Assembly (NCBI GenBank): GCA_021790625.1 | Contig: JAJYGL010000158.1 | Span: 1 to 19,430 of the forward strand | Direction: 5' to 3' | DNA length: 19,430 nucleotides | Source of the DNA: Pseudomonadota bacterium | Lineage (GTDB): Bacteria > Pseudomonadota > Gammaproteobacteria > Burkholderiales > Sulfuriferulaceae | In this document: positions 1 to 6,688 of the stretch, one piece after another | Position numbering within the stretch: position 1 is the stretch's first letter | Layout of the letters: each line of letters starts with the position of its first letter | The notes under the pieces: model-generated | Databases searched by the model: none | Seen by the model: the letters and a program-made list of their open reading frames with translations, nothing else | What the model was told of the DNA's origin: nothing | Program-made: the position numbers and the translations under genes

Positions 1-1
1 G

Positions 2-67
2 CGTGCGGCAGAGTTGGCCGAACAAGGCCAGCTTTTCGGCTCACCATTTACAGGGGAGAAAAAATGA
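2..67 (+). CDS. C-terminal tail of an unrecognised upstream gene (partial)
   Basis: A reading frame open from the window edge encodes RAAELAEQGQLFGSPFTGEK plus one more K and stops at TGA 65-67. That TGA overlaps the ATG of the mscL remnant (64-66) in an ATGA arrangement, which is typical of translationally coupled genes. The Ala/Glu/Leu-rich helix followed by a short hydrophilic tail looks like a real protein end. Only 21 codons are visible, so I cannot name the family. Chance openness of a 66-base frame is possible. Confidence 0.4.
   Translation, partial: RAAELAEQGQLFGSPFTGEKK
53..58 (+). promoter_or_regulatory. Ribosome binding site of the mscL remnant
   Basis: GGGGAG lies five bases before the ATG at 64. 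The initiation signals of the truncated mscL gene therefore look intact even though its coding sequence is not. Confidence 0.6.
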
Positions 68-162
68 GTTTACTGGAAAATTTCAAAGCATTTGCCGTCA
101 AGGTCAAGGGCGATGTCGGCAATCTGGCCGTGGCCATGATTATTGGCGGCGCCTTTGGCAAA
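64..162 (+). pseudogene. mscL: Truncated mscL (large-conductance mechanosensitive channel), N-terminus only
   Basis: The first 33 codons start MSLLENFKAFAVK and run through GDVGNLAVAMIIGGAFGK. This matches the N-terminal amphipathic helix and start of TM1 in MscL, the homopentameric inner-membrane channel that releases solutes on hypo-osmotic shock. Similarity stops after FGK (about base 162). The frame continues with unrelated residues to a stop at 247-249, so TM1 is cut and the periplasmic loop and TM2 are missing. Family members are about 130-150 residues. A tandem GTCAAG (97-102 and 103-108) adds an extra Val-Lys before the conserved KGD/KGN position. The stop of dciA lies only about 35 bp beyond the breakpoint, so a deletion probably joined mscL to the dciA 3' flank. 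Not expected to make a channel. Confidence 0.75.
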
Positions 163-196
163 AGCGGAATAACTCCACAACACCGAATCCCTCGTC

Positions 197-649
197 TCAC
201 GACGCGACATTCCGCTGGTGTAACAACAAATGTGCCAACGCCAGCTTGAGACTCCCTTCCGGCAAATCGGCGTGCAAATTATCCAGTGTTGTCAGCGCCT
301 GCGCTGACAACACCCGCTGTGCCGACTTGGGTGGCATGGGCAACAATTGCCCGACATCGACTTTGATGGCGAGCGACACAGACAACCCGGCGCGTGCAAG
401 CTCAGCCGCCAACCGCAATGAGGATTGCCGCAATTTACCTGCCACGACAGCGCTACGGCAATATACTGGCAACACACCATCGCGCACCCTTCCAGGCACA
501 GTCTCGCCACGTGCCCAGGCAGGAGCAATCCGCCGCCAGAGGCGATCAACCCGCATTGCTTCATCGGCTGCCGACTGAAACTCGCCCAACCGAATGTCGG
601 CAGCAGCCAACCAGCCAGCCGGTTTGATGGTAGACATCATTTTTTTCAT
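197..649 (-). CDS. dciA: DciA/DUF721 family protein (predicted replicative helicase loader)
   Basis: DciA proteins (DUF721) assist loading of the replicative helicase DnaB in bacteria lacking DnaC or DnaI. The 150-residue product carries the family core: LWRRIAPAW, then GRVRDGVLPVYCRSAVVAGK and LRQSSLRLAAELARAG, an alternating strand and helix pattern. Its position divergent from secA matches the usual betaproteobacterial location of DUF721 genes. I chose the ATG at 647-649 (MKKMMSTIK); ATGs at 638-640 and 635-637 are also possible, and none has a clear Shine-Dalgarno. A longer frame from 751 would run through the secA promoter and adds residues unlike the family. The gene reads toward the mscL remnant and ends 34 bp from its breakpoint, so its own terminator may have been lost. 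Family call fairly sure; function by homology. Confidence 0.72.
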   Translation of the reverse strand: MKKMMSTIKPAGWLAAADIRLGEFQSAADEAMRVDRLWRRIAPAWARGETVPGRVRDGVLPVYCRSAVVAGKLRQSSLRLAAELARAGLSVSLAIKVDVGQLLPMPPKSAQRVLSAQALTTLDNLHADLPEGSLKLALAHLLLHQRNVAS

Positions 650-712
650 GTTATTTTCAAACAGAAATAAGGCAGGAAACATGCCGGCATGGTAACATAA
701 CGGGTATTTTTC

Positions 713-721
713 TGGTATAAC
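713..721 (+). promoter_or_regulatory. Candidate secA promoter (extended -10)
   Basis: TGGTATAAC is an extended -10 (TG-n-TATAAC) about 70 bp upstream of the secA ATG, in the dciA-secA divergent region. No good -35 is seen at 16-18 bp, which an extended -10 can tolerate. The expected transcript would have a leader of about 60 bases. Confidence 0.45.
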
Positions 722-734
722 ACCCGCAATAATC

Positions 735-789
735 CATCCAGTCAAACTCATTTTGCTAAATAAACCCCGCCAAATTCATCCAGCCAAAC
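735..789 (+). repeat. Imperfect 13-bp direct repeat in the secA leader
   Basis: CATCCAGTCAAAC at 735-747 recurs as CATCCAGCCAAAC at 777-789 (12 of 13 identical), 42 bp apart start to start. The second copy ends two bases before the secA ATG, where no Shine-Dalgarno is visible. It could be chance or a small duplication. Confidence 0.5.
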
Positions 790-790
790 C

Positions 791-3478
791 ATGATTTCCT
801 CCTTGCTGAAAAAAATTCTGGGCAGCCGCAATGATCGGTTGGTCAAACAATATCGCGCCAAAGTACAAGCCATTAACGCGCTGGAACCCGCCATGCAAGC
901 GCTATCTGACACACAATTGCGCAATAAGACCGACGAATTCCGTCAACGTCATGCCAAAGGCGAAAGTCTCGATGCGCTGTTGCCGGAAGCCTTTGCCGTG
1001 GTACGTGAAGCCGGTCGTCGTGTACTCGGACAGCGACATTACGACGTGCAACTCATCGGCGGCATGGTGCTGCACGATGGCAAAATCGCCGAAATGCGTA
1101 CTGGCGAGGGCAAAACGCTGATGGCAACGCTACCAGCTTATCTGAATGCCTTGCCTGGCAAAGGCGTGCACGTTGTCACCGTCAACGACTATCTGGCCAG
1201 TCGTGACGCCCATATTATGGGCAAACTGCATGGATTTCTGGGTCTGACCGTCGGCGTCAGTCTGGCACAAATGTCACAAGAAGAAAAACAGGCCGCCTAT
1301 GGTGCCGACATCACCTATGGCACCAATAATGAATATGGGTTCGATTACCTGCGTGACAACATGGTCTATCAACCCGACGAAAAAGTGCAGCGCGGGCTTC
1401 ACTTTGCCATCGTCGATGAAGTAGACTCGATTCTGATTGACGAGGCTCGTACCCCGCTCATCATCTCCGGCCAGGCGGAGGACAGCGCCGAACTCTATAT
1501 CCAAATCAATACCATCATTCCAGGTCTCGTCCAGCAAAAGATCGAAGATGGCCCAGGCGACTTCTGGGTGGATGAAAAAGCCCACACGGTCCTGCTGTCG
1601 GAAACCGGCCATGAACGGGCAGAACAACTGCTCACCGACGCCGGTTTACTGGCACCGGGTTCCAGTCTGTACGAAGCCAGCAACATCAACCTTATGCACC
1701 ACGTATACGCCGCTTTGCGCGCCCATGCGCTGTATCATCGTGACCAGCACTATGTCGTGCAGCAGGAAGAAGTGGTCATCGTGGACGAATTCACCGGTCG
1801 CCTGATGTCCGGCCGCCGCTGGTCGGAAGGTCTGCATCAAGCGGTAGAGGCCAAAGAAGGCGTCCCCATCCAGAAAGAAAACCAGACGCTGGCTTCCATC
1901 ACTTTCCAGAATTATTTCCGCATGTATGCCAAACTGTCTGGCATGACAGGCACGGCAGATACAGAAGCATATGAATTCCAGCAGATTTACGGTCTGGAAA
2001 CCGTGGTCATCCCCACTCACCGCCCGATGATACGTATCGATCGCATGGATCAGGTATTTCGCAGTGCGCGCGAAAAGTATCAAGCCATCCTTAACGACAT
2101 CGCTGATTGCCACAAACGCGGCCAACCCGTACTGGTCGGCACGACCAGCATTGAAAACAACGAATATTTATCCAGCCTGCTCAAACAGGCCAAAATTCCT
2201 CACGAAGTACTCAACGCCAAGCAGCACGCGCGCGAGGCGGAAATTATCGCCCAAGCCGGACAAACCGGCGCGGTCACCATTGCGACCAACATGGCTGGTC
2301 GCGGCACCGATATCGTGCTGGGCGGCAATATCGAGCGCGATATCGACGCCATCCACCAGAATGAAGGCTTGAACGATACCCAAAAGGATTTCCAGATCAC
2401 CCAGCTTAAACAGGCATGGCAAAAACGGCACGACACCGTGCTTTCTGCCGGTGGACTGCATATCATCGGCACCGAACGACATGAATCACGTCGCGTTGAC
2501 AACCAGTTGCGCGGTCGCGCCGGTCGCCAAGGCGACCCCGGTTCCAGCCGTTTTTACCTGTCGCTGGAAGACCCATTATTACGCATCTTTGCCGCTGACC
2601 GAGTTGCCCGCATGATGGACATGCTCAAAATGCCTGATGGTGAAGCCATCGAGCACAGCATGGTCACCCGCGCCATTGAAAATGCGCAACGCAAGGTCGA
2701 GGCACGTAACTTTGACATGCGCAAGCAACTGCTCGAATACGACGACGTCGCCAATGAACAGCGCAAAGTCATCTACGAACAACGCAACGACCTGCTTGCC
2801 AGCCAGGATATCCACGAAACCATCGACGCCATGCGCGCTGACGTGCTGCAAGAATTGATGGCAGCGCACATTGCCCCGGGCAGCATGGAAGAAGAATGGG
2901 ACGTCGCAGGGCTCGAACATGCGCTAAAAACCGAATTTCAACTGGATATGCCTCTCGCGCAATGGCTGGAACAGGATAAAAAGCTGGACGAATCCGGCCT
3001 GCGCGAACGCCTGATTACCCATGCCGCCGACATTGCACGGCAGCGCAACGAATCCGTTGGCACAGCTGCCGCTCACCATTTCGAGCGCGCCATGATGTTG
3101 CAAAGCATTGACAGTCACTGGCGCGAGCACCTTGCCGCCCTCGACCTGTTGCGGCAGGGTATCCATCTGCGTGGCTACGCACAGAAAAACCCAAAACAAG
3201 AGTACAAACGCGAAGCGTTCGATCTGTTTTCCATCATGTTGCAAGGTATTCGGCACGAAGTTACTCAGATTTTGCTGACTGTCTCCCTGCAATCGGAAGC
3301 TGACAGTGAGATACTGGACGAACCAGAAACCATCGACAACCTGCAATTTAGCCATCCCGGCTACGATGCCATCAGTGGAAACGATCTGACCGCCACCCCA
3401 CCTGCTGTCGGACGCAACGACCCTTGCCCCTGCGGATCGGGCAAAAAATACAAGCATTGCCACGGCAAGCTTGGCTGA
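791..3478 (+). CDS. secA: Preprotein translocase ATPase SecA
   Basis: SecA is the cytoplasmic and membrane-peripheral motor that drives unfolded preproteins through SecYEG using ATP. The 895-residue protein is full length (E. coli 901). It has Walker A GEGKT at 105-109 in MRTGEGKTLMATLPAYL, Walker B DEVD at 209-212 followed by SILIDEARTPLIISG, the preprotein-crosslinking region, the second motor domain with TNMAGRGTDIVLGGN and QLRGRAGRQGDPG, and the helical scaffold and wing domains. It ends in an intact zinc-binding SEC-C tail (RNDPCPCGSGKKYKHCHGKL) with ligands C879, C881, C890 and H891, the part that contacts SecB and lipid. The start at 791 aligns with the conserved N-terminus despite a weak ribosome site. 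No SecM-like leader gene is seen. It is followed 21 bp later by the DUF2863 gene. Confidence 0.98.
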   Translation: MISSLLKKILGSRNDRLVKQYRAKVQAINALEPAMQALSDTQLRNKTDEFRQRHAKGESLDALLPEAFAVVREAGRRVLGQRHYDVQLIGGMVLHDGKIAEMRTGEGKTLMATLPAYLNALPGKGVHVVTVNDYLASRDAHIMGKLHGFLGLTVGVSLAQMSQEEKQAAYGADITYGTNNEYGFDYLRDNMVYQPDEKVQRGLHFAIVDEVDSILIDEARTPLIISGQAEDSAELYIQINTIIPGLVQQKIEDGPGDFWVDEKAHTVLLSETGHERAEQLLTDAGLLAPGSSLYEASNINLMHHVYAALRAHALYHRDQHYVVQQEEVVIVDEFTGRLMSGRRWSEGLHQAVEAKEGVPIQKENQTLASITFQNYFRMYAKLSGMTGTADTEAYEFQQIYGLETVVIPTHRPMIRIDRMDQVFRSAREKYQAILNDIADCHKRGQPVLVGTTSIENNEYLSSLLKQAKIPHEVLNAKQHAREAEIIAQAGQTGAVTIATNMAGRGTDIVLGGNIERDIDAIHQNEGLNDTQKDFQITQLKQAWQKRHDTVLSAGGLHIIGTERHESRRVDNQLRGRAGRQGDPGSSRFYLSLEDPLLRIFAADRVARMMDMLKMPDGEAIEHSMVTRAIENAQRKVEARNFDMRKQLLEYDDVANEQRKVIYEQRNDLLASQDIHETIDAMRADVLQELMAAHIAPGSMEEEWDVAGLEHALKTEFQLDMPLAQWLEQDKKLDESGLRERLITHAADIARQRNESVGTAAAHHFERAMMLQSIDSHWREHLAALDLLRQGIHLRGYAQKNPKQEYKREAFDLFSIMLQGIRHEVTQILLTVSLQSEADSEILDEPETIDNLQFSHPGYDAISGNDLTATPPAVGRNDPCPCGSGKKYKHCHGKLG

Positions 3479-3499
3479 ACACGGAGTGTGTGCGCCATC

Positions 3500-4660
3500 A
3501 TGACTGCAAAAAAACGCGCTAACCAAGGCGCTTCCGGACTCAATCGGGACGCATCGCGACTTACCCGGCTCTCGTTATCCATGACGGCATCGGGCAGTCA
3601 AATTGAACGCGTCAGCTGGCAAACACAACTGCAAACCGCCATTAACAACCTGTTCAGCAAAAAACAGAATGACACGCTGGAACAGGCTCTGGATTATCTT
3701 TGGATCGAAAACCCTCCCGCTTGCGATGCGCTGGCGGAACTCATCGAGAACCATGCCGAAACATTGACCGAACAATCGACGTTTGACGCCATTCTGCTCG
3801 CCGTGCCATTGCTGGCCTGGTCCCGATATACCATTTCAGGCGGACGAGTAAACCGCCAGCGTCTGCAATCCTTGCAAGAACTGCTGCAAGAGCACATTTT
3901 GGCCACTGGCACTCGTCTGAGCATGGCCGATATCCTGTATAGCCCTGACCAGCTACCACAGGGTTTCATCGAAACACGTGCCATGCTGCAACAATTGGTT
4001 ACCAGCGCCATTTCCGGCCTTCCGCTCACCATCGACACCAAAAACCTGCCGCCCGCCGGTGAATATGTCGCCGATGTCCGTTACTTGTTTGCTGCCGTAC
4101 TGGTAGATAAAAACTCGCCCATCTTTCGTTGGCAACAAACGGACATCACGCTGGATGAAGCGCTGCAAACCTGGCAAGGAAAGAGTATGGATCTGTTCCG
4201 CGAACTGTTGCCCGGCTGTCATCTGAAACTGCTGCTCCCCAACGCTTTTTTCAATGCCTGGCGCCGACTGGAAGATGAAGCCAGACCATTCTCCGTTCGT
4301 GCCGCCATCCAATACCTGTGCGAAACCCTGCAAGTCCTGCCGGCTGAACTGTTTGCTGTCGTCAGTGCCTGCTATGACCAGACACTGGAAGAATACCGTA
4401 TCGGATTCGGCCTCGTCTCCTCGCCACAAGTCTTGCATGGCGTGGTCTGGCCGCTGATTGGCAACGAACAGGAAGATGGCGACACCCTGTCACACATCGA
4501 ACGCGAACTCAGTGACCTGGGCAAAGTAACCATACTGACCAGCACCATGCCCATGGAATACTGCGAAGACTGCGGCACCCCACTGTTTCCCAACCCGCAG
4601 GGTGAACTGCAACACCCGGAAATGCCGGAAAATAGCACCGACATTCCAAAACTGCACTGA
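3500..4660 (+). CDS. DUF2863 family protein of unknown function
   Basis: The 386-residue product resembles betaproteobacterial DUF2863 proteins. It begins with a basic stretch (MTAKKRANQG) leading to a helix with MTASGSQIERVSW, has a long mixed alpha/beta body, and ends with a paired-cysteine motif MEYCEDCGTPLFPNPQGE (cysteines about residues 355 and 358) followed by HPEMPEN. No signal peptide or membrane segment is visible, so it is probably cytoplasmic. I chose ATG 3500; an in-frame GTG at 3488 sits only one base after the GGAG at 3483-3486, too close to be used. The gene starts 21 bp after secA and is probably co-transcribed with it. An IS607 element begins within about 10 bp of its stop, leaving the coding region intact but probably displacing its terminator. 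No biochemical role is known to me. Confidence 0.75.
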   Translation: MTAKKRANQGASGLNRDASRLTRLSLSMTASGSQIERVSWQTQLQTAINNLFSKKQNDTLEQALDYLWIENPPACDALAELIENHAETLTEQSTFDAILLAVPLLAWSRYTISGGRVNRQRLQSLQELLQEHILATGTRLSMADILYSPDQLPQGFIETRAMLQQLVTSAISGLPLTIDTKNLPPAGEYVADVRYLFAAVLVDKNSPIFRWQQTDITLDEALQTWQGKSMDLFRELLPGCHLKLLLPNAFFNAWRRLEDEARPFSVRAAIQYLCETLQVLPAELFAVVSACYDQTLEEYRIGFGLVSSPQVLHGVVWPLIGNEQEDGDTLSHIERELSDLGKVTILTSTMPMEYCEDCGTPLFPNPQGELQHPEMPENSTDIPKLH

Positions 4661-4850
4661 ACCGTTCTCTCAGACTTGCGCAAAGCCGCTCATTACTGAG
4701 CAAACTTCACGGCTGAGTTTCTGCTTCATAGAGGCCGGTTTCGTTTGATTCTTGCGAATCAAACCAGCGCCTTCCTCTCCACAGACTGACACCGTGCAAT
4801 CAGCTTTATGCTGATCGGGCTGGCAACCGCCAGCCGAACTCACGGCCATA
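4661..4850 (-). ncRNA. Candidate TnpB guide RNA (omega/reRNA) scaffold at the IS607 right end
   Basis: TnpB proteins use an RNA whose scaffold overlaps the 3' end of tnpB and the transposon right end, with the guide drawn from the adjacent flank. On the minus strand the last 30 or so bases of tnpB contain a stem-loop, GCTCA-GTAA-TGAGC (4701-4688), flanked by GGC/GCC pairing (4713-4711 with 4687-4685). That is where a terminal scaffold hairpin would be expected. The guide would then be antisense to the last codons of the DUF2863 gene (below about 4670). The hairpin is seen; the RNA, its limits and the guide are inferred from the family. Confidence 0.4.
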
Positions 4851-5929
4851 TTCTTCAAATTGATCGCGGCATTTAAGTCGCGATCATGTTCTGTACTACA
4901 AGCAGGGCACGTCCACGAACGTACCGAAAGCGGCAATTTCTCAACCTTGTGTCCGCAGCAAGAACAGGTCTTGCTGGACGGATACCAGCGATCCGCTACA
5001 AACAAATAACCGCCTTTGGTTTCGGTTTTGTACGTCAACTGCCGCCGAAACTCAAAAAAGCCCATATCACTTACTGCACGAGCTAAATGTCGGTTTTTTA
5101 CCATCCCTTTGACGTTCAAATCCTCAATTCCAATTGTGTCAAACTGCGATGATATTTTTGTCGTGAGCTTATGCAGAGAGTCGCTTCGGATATTGGCGAT
5201 TTTGGCGTGCAACGTTGCCAATTTCGCTTTTGCCTTTTTGCGATTCTCCGAACCTTTTTGCTTTCGGCTCAAACTTCTCGACAAACGAACCAATTGAGTC
5301 GTCAATGCCTTATGCGCCTTCGGCCCGGATACCTTTTCTCCCGTCGAGAGCGTTGCTAATGCAGAAACACCCAAATCTACGCCTATCGCACCTTGGCTTT
5401 CGGTTTTAGATTTCGTCTCATCAAGTGTTTCTACGTTGATACTGGCATACCAGTGTTTTGCGACCCGAGAAACGGTCGCTGACATGATCTTGCCTTTGAA
5501 GCGCAATGGCTCCCGCATACGCACCCAGCCTAAGCCGGGAATACGTATGCGGCAATCATCGACACTGAATTGGTCGTTGGTGATCGTGAACCGATCATGT
5601 ACGCCTTTACGCCTGAATGTCGGATACTTGGCGCGTTTGGCAAAGAAGTTTTTAAACGCGACACCCAGCTGCATAATCGCCATCTGAGGCGCGTTCTTGG
5701 TTACTTCCAGCATCCAAGGGAATTGCTCGCGTTTTACCGCATTCAATTGCCGACGCAATGCGGCCTCGGACGGCTTTGGAAGCGAGGCATCCAGCTTGTA
5801 AGCTTCGTATTGTTTAGACCATTCCACCAACGCCCAGTTATACGCAAAGCGCGCAACACCTGACGCTTGCGCAATATACGTTGTCTGCGCATTATTAGGA
5901 TCAAGCCTGATTTTGTGTGCTTGCATCAT
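4670..5929 (-). CDS. tnpB: TnpB RNA-guided RuvC nuclease of the IS607 element
   Basis: TnpB is an RNA-guided DNA endonuclease ancestral to Cas12; it cuts the vacated donor site and so helps keep the transposon. The 419-residue protein begins with the family start MMQAHKIRLDPNNAQ and carries a helical region with FAYNWALVEW. It has the complete RuvC triad: D185 in GAIGVDLGVSALATLSTG, E269 in IGIEDLNVKGM and D351 in HDRDLNAAINLKN. The zinc ribbon is C322-x2-C325 and C341-x2-C344. The tail with GEEGAG and KPASMKQKLSREV is typical of TnpB C-termini. The start overlaps the tnpA stop (ATGA, 5929-5926), implying translational coupling. The stop lies 9 bp from that of DUF2863, which reads toward it. 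I see no frameshift or missing catalytic residue; activity is an inference. Confidence 0.95.
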   Translation of the reverse strand: MMQAHKIRLDPNNAQTTYIAQASGVARFAYNWALVEWSKQYEAYKLDASLPKPSEAALRRQLNAVKREQFPWMLEVTKNAPQMAIMQLGVAFKNFFAKRAKYPTFRRKGVHDRFTITNDQFSVDDCRIRIPGLGWVRMREPLRFKGKIMSATVSRVAKHWYASINVETLDETKSKTESQGAIGVDLGVSALATLSTGEKVSGPKAHKALTTQLVRLSRSLSRKQKGSENRKKAKAKLATLHAKIANIRSDSLHKLTTKISSQFDTIGIEDLNVKGMVKNRHLARAVSDMGFFEFRRQLTYKTETKGGYLFVADRWYPSSKTCSCCGHKVEKLPLSVRSWTCPACSTEHDRDLNAAINLKNMAVSSAGGCQPDQHKADCTVSVCGEEGAGLIRKNQTKPASMKQKLSREVCSVMSGFAQV

Positions 5930-6552
5930 TTTGATGAGTCCTTAACGGCCGCCCCAATACCTTCCAGTAATTTCTTGTTTTTGCGTGATCGACTTCCATA
6001 TAACCTTGCGCTAAACACAGTGATTATTTCCAAAACGTCTTTTGCTAAATCTTCCTCAAAGCCTGTATCTTGGCCTTTGTTGAGTATCACCACTTCGACT
6101 TCTTTAGCTTCGCAAATAGCAAAAACCAATTCCGCTCCAAATCGCAACAACCTGTCTTTATGCGTGATAACCAGCCTTCCAACCTGATCTTCCAGAATAT
6201 CCTCAAGTAAGTGCTTTAAGCCTTTTTTGTGGTAATTCATGCCGGAACCCAAGTCCGCAACCACTTCAAACGTCCAACCTTGCGAAGCACAATACATCTC
6301 TAATACTTGCTTTTGACGCTCCAAATCCGCCTTCTGGTCGTGGGACGAAACACGCGCATACGCAATCGTCTTTCTTAGTGCCTTTGTATCAGTTCTAAAT
6401 GTTTCTGGCCTAATTTTGGACAAATCATATCGGCGCTGGTTGCCGGACGTTCTTTCCGGCACAAGCTTTCCGCTAGATTCCCATCGGCGCAATGTCGATG
6501 TGGAAACACCCAACACTTCTGCCGCCTTTCCAATTGTTATATATCTGCTCAT
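5926..6552 (-). CDS. tnpA: IS607-family serine recombinase (transposase TnpA)
   Basis: This enzyme carries out excision and insertion through a serine-recombinase mechanism at short core sites. The 208-residue protein has a MerR-like winged helix-turn-helix at residues 5-45 (ITIGKAAEVLGVSTSTLRRW, then GNQRRY), the N-terminal DNA-binding arrangement specific to IS607. A small serine-recombinase catalytic domain follows: IAYARVSSHDQKADLERQ with nucleophile S69, then LVITHKDRLLRFG with its conserved arginines. The C-terminal helix (ITVFSARLYGSRSRKNKKLL) is the family's oligomerisation region. It lacks the C-terminal HTH of Tn3-type resolvases, as expected. No clear ribosome site precedes the ATG at 6552. 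Its stop overlaps tnpB by four bases. Confidence 0.95.
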   Translation of the reverse strand: MSRYITIGKAAEVLGVSTSTLRRWESSGKLVPERTSGNQRRYDLSKIRPETFRTDTKALRKTIAYARVSSHDQKADLERQKQVLEMYCASQGWTFEVVADLGSGMNYHKKGLKHLLEDILEDQVGRLVITHKDRLLRFGAELVFAICEAKEVEVVILNKGQDTGFEEDLAKDVLEIITVFSARLYGSRSRKNKKLLEGIGAAVKDSSK

Positions 6553-6631
6553 ATTGACTATGATAGAATAACTTTGGATAAGTTAAATTCATTCTGCAAT
6601 TAACCCCCACCTCTCTGTACCACGTCGGCCA

Positions 6632-6666
6632 GAAAAAATCGCCGCCCGCCTGTAATGGCGGGCGGC
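6632..6666 (-). terminator. Intrinsic terminator of the lipoprotein gene
   Basis: On the minus strand, 22 bases after the stop, a perfect 10-bp stem (GCCGCCCGCC / GGCGGGCGGC, 6666-6657 with 6650-6641) closes a 6-base loop and is followed by GATTTTTTC. It is a strong rho-independent terminator. It also marks the limit of the host sequence next to the IS607 left end. Confidence 0.92.
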
Positions 6667-6688
6667 GGCATGCTAACGGCAATGCAAA

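Larger units (their letters stand above)
4661..6625 (-). mobile_element. IS607-type transposon (tnpA serine recombinase + tnpB)
   Basis: Two overlapping minus-strand genes, a MerR-HTH serine recombinase and a TnpB nuclease, define an IS607-family element. IS607 elements move through a circular intermediate and make no target duplication, so the ends cannot be fixed by inspection. The left (tnpA) end must lie between the tnpA start (6552) and the terminator of the next gene (about 6632). The right (tnpB) end lies close to the tnpB stop, within about 10-20 bp of the DUF2863 stop at 4660. Both genes are open from start to stop and keep their catalytic residues, so the element looks young and possibly active. 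It sits between two convergent genes and disrupts no coding sequence I can see. Given limits are approximate. Confidence 0.85.

Noticed and set aside
3..578. A 191-codon plus-strand frame over the start of the window
   Set aside because: It lies opposite dciA in another frame, has no family resemblance, and the dciA reading on the minus strand explains the region.
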